DNA from: an uncultured Clostridia bacterium | GTDB taxonomy: Bacteria; Bacillota; Clostridia; Oscillospirales; CAG-272 | Assembly: GCA_937895775.1 (NCBI GenBank) | Contig: CALBLD010000255.1 | Coordinates: 1-6,174, forward strand | Length of the DNA stretch: 6,174 bases | Direction: 5' to 3' | In this document: positions 5,002 through 6,174 of the stretch, piece after piece | Position numbering within the stretch: the first letter of the stretch is position 1 | Layout of the letters: each line of letters opens with the position of its first letter | Translations under genes and position numbers: made by a program | The notes under the pieces: generated by a model | What the model was told of the DNA's origin: nothing | What the model saw: the letters and a program-made list of their open reading frames with translations, nothing else | Database searches by the model: none

Positions 5002-5979
5002 ATCTCTTCTCTGATAGAAGATGTACGCCGACAGTATTCCGGAAACAGCCGCAATAATCGCAATAACGATCAGGAAGTATATCCAACCCATCGCGGTTGC
5101 CTGTACGCGCGACTGTGCGCCGCCGGTTGAATAGAAATTCAGGATAAATGTCATAACCGAGCTGTCCGACGATGTAAACGAGTCAATTACGGTATATATC
5201 GTGTTGACAAGGATCATCGGGCTTATCATCGGGAATGTTATCTTCCAGAAGGTCTCCCATGCGGTCGCGCCGTCGATCGAACATGATTCGTATATTGCCG
5301 GAGAGATTGACTGAAGTCCCGCAAGGAATATCAGCATCTGAACTCCCGAACGGTTTATTATGTTGTACACGTCATTTACAAGCTGTACGACATATTTTAC
5401 CAGTCCGGTACCGACTTTCATGCTCTCGAACAGGAACGCCACATCTGCCATTGAAATAATGTCGGATGTCGATGAAGCATTTGTAATGTTCGCCGATGTA
5501 TCGGTACTGTCGGTACCGCTCATATACTGGTTCATAACATTGGACGCATCGATCTCTGCGATAAGTCCGGTTGACAGGATAACCGGTACGAAGAAGATCG
5601 CACGGAATATCGCTCTGCCGAACATTTTCTGGTTCAGAAGCACTGCCATGAACAGTGAGAATATTACTATCGCAGGGATATCAATGACAAGCTGACGTAT
5701 TCCCGATGTCAGGGTCGTTACGAAGTCGGGATTGGTAAAGAGCACGTATGCATAGTTATCAAATCCCACAAATTCGTATATCTGTCCCTGCTTTATCGAG
5801 AAGAAACTTGACTGTATCGAATTGAAAATAATCGGAATGTAGATCAGCACAAATCCGATAAGGAAGGGTGCAACAAAAAACCAACCTGCGCGCGCCTTCT
5901 TCTTATCAAGCGAAACGATCTTGCGCTTTTTCGTCTTCTGAGGCACTTTTTGCTTAACTGCCGCCTGTGCGTTATTCAT
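4999..5979 (-). CDS. Carbohydrate ABC transporter permease, MalF/LplB type, with enlarged external loop
   Basis: The protein has 326 aa. The start is ATG 5979, preceded by AAGGAGG (5994-5988) at 8-nt spacing; the longer reading from 6027 lacks a site and overlaps the upstream gene. A basic cytoplasmic N-terminus (KTKKRK, DKKKAR) leads into a first helix at about 32-55, then segments near 97-116, 123-142, 211-225, 250-268 and 297-321. The EAA loop reads ESCSIDGATAWETFWKITFP (231-250), with the invariant Gly at 237. Between the third and fourth helices lies an extra segment of about 65 residues (145-210), whose first part (153-173) is almost wholly Ser, Thr, Asp, Asn, Ala and Gly. It should face outside, where the binding protein docks. 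As I recall the family, Clostridial LplB-like permeases carry an insertion here. It pairs with the MalG-type permease 13 bp downstream. Confidence 0.92.
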   Translation of the reverse strand: MNNAQAAVKQKVPQKTKKRKIVSLDKKKARAGWFFVAPFLIGFVLIYIPIIFNSIQSSFFSIKQGQIYEFVGFDNYAYVLFTNPDFVTTLTSGIRQLVIDIPAIVIFSLFMAVLLNQKMFGRAIFRAIFFVPVILSTGLIAEIDASNVMNQYMSGTDSTDTSANITNASSTSDIISMADVAFLFESMKVGTGLVKYVVQLVNDVYNIINRSGVQMLIFLAGLQSISPAIYESCSIDGATAWETFWKITFPMISPMILVNTIYTVIDSFTSSDSSVMTFILNFYSTGGAQSRVQATAMGWIYFLIVIAIIAAVSGILSAYIFYQRRD

Positions 5980-5987
5980 TTCATTCC

Positions 5988-5994
5988 CCTCCTT
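5988..5994 (-). promoter_or_regulatory. Ribosome binding site of the MalF-type permease
   Basis: AAGGAGG is read leftward, inside the longer AAAAGGAGGGG (5996-5986), 8 nt before ATG 5979. It abuts the upstream TGA stop (5998-5996), again giving a stop codon fused to the next gene's entry site. Confidence 0.85.
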
Positions 5995-5995
5995 T

Positions 5996-6174
5996 TCAGT
6001 TACTTGCGACGACATTGCCGTCTGCATCGATCTTTACGAAGCCTGTTGCCGAAACAGTATAAGTCTTTCCGCCGATCTCAACCGATACGTTGAAATCATT
6101 GAAGTTGAGGACAAACGATATTCCGTTGTCGTACTCTTCGTATACTATCGAGTAATCGTCAATATTTGTCGCTT
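5996..6174 (-). CDS. C-terminal fragment of an unidentified protein, possibly DUF5696-like (partial)
   Basis: Only the last 58 codons and the TGA stop are in the window; the start lies beyond the right edge. The visible end includes YSIVYEEYDNGISFVLNFND, then FNVSVEIGGKTYTVSATGFV, and closes KIDADGNVVASN. Alternating hydrophobic and polar residues with Gly and Asp turns indicate a beta-sandwich tail, and there is no hydrophobic helix, so this is neither a permease nor an ATPase end. The 'EYDNG-SFVLNFN-F-V-V-I-GKTYTV-A-GFVKI' pattern resembles what I remember of the C-terminus of DUF5696 proteins, glycosidase-like proteins encoded beside LplB/YtcP-type permeases in Firmicutes. That is recollection, not a search. 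It lies 16 bp upstream of the permease in the same direction, so it belongs to the operon. A solute-binding protein or another secreted enzyme remains possible. Confidence 0.8.
   Translation of the reverse strand, partial: ATNIDDYSIVYEEYDNGISFVLNFNDFNVSVEIGGKTYTVSATGFVKIDADGNVVASN

Overview
The window looks like chromosome from an anaerobic, low-to-mid GC Firmicute, most likely a gut or rumen Clostridia (Oscillospirales-like). Reasons: strong AAGGAGG-type ribosome binding sites, textbook sigma-A promoters, a DUF4349 lipoprotein, a MetA-type homoserine acyltransferase with the acetyl-CoA signature, and a carbohydrate ABC importer with two MalF/MalG-type permeases. This placement is inferred from protein families and signals, not from a marker gene.

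Layout. Positions 1-241 hold two near-identical 108-bp copies of a hairpin-rich repeat (period 133 bp, 106/108 identical), with a good leftward promoter whose -10 straddles the outer edge of the second copy. Positions 242-476 are AT-rich and gene-free. Positions 477-1421 are a single-gene unit: promoter, GC-rich leader hairpin and a DUF4349 lipoprotein gene. Positions 1478-3785 form a two-gene methionine operon. It starts from a perfect TTGACA-17-TATAAT promoter with a dyad just after the predicted start of transcription, followed by metY (O-acetylhomoserine sulfhydrylase) and metA (homoserine O-acetyltransferase). Positions 3811-3897 hold two terminator hairpins between convergent units, the second a 16-bp perfect bidirectional stem. 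Positions 3960-6174 are the 3' part of a leftward operon: the C-terminal end of an unidentified protein (possibly DUF5696-like), a MalF-type permease and a MalG-type permease, separated by only 13-16 bp.

How the genes fit together. MetA would acetylate homoserine (Glu111 indicates acetyl-CoA) and MetY would convert O-acetylhomoserine plus sulfide directly to homocysteine, a complete direct-sulfhydrylation route in one transcript. The permeases would form the membrane channel of a sugar or oligosaccharide importer. Its binding protein and ATPase are not in view, and Clostridia often use a shared ATPase encoded elsewhere. The part least explained by known families is the tandem structured repeat and its leftward promoter at the left edge.
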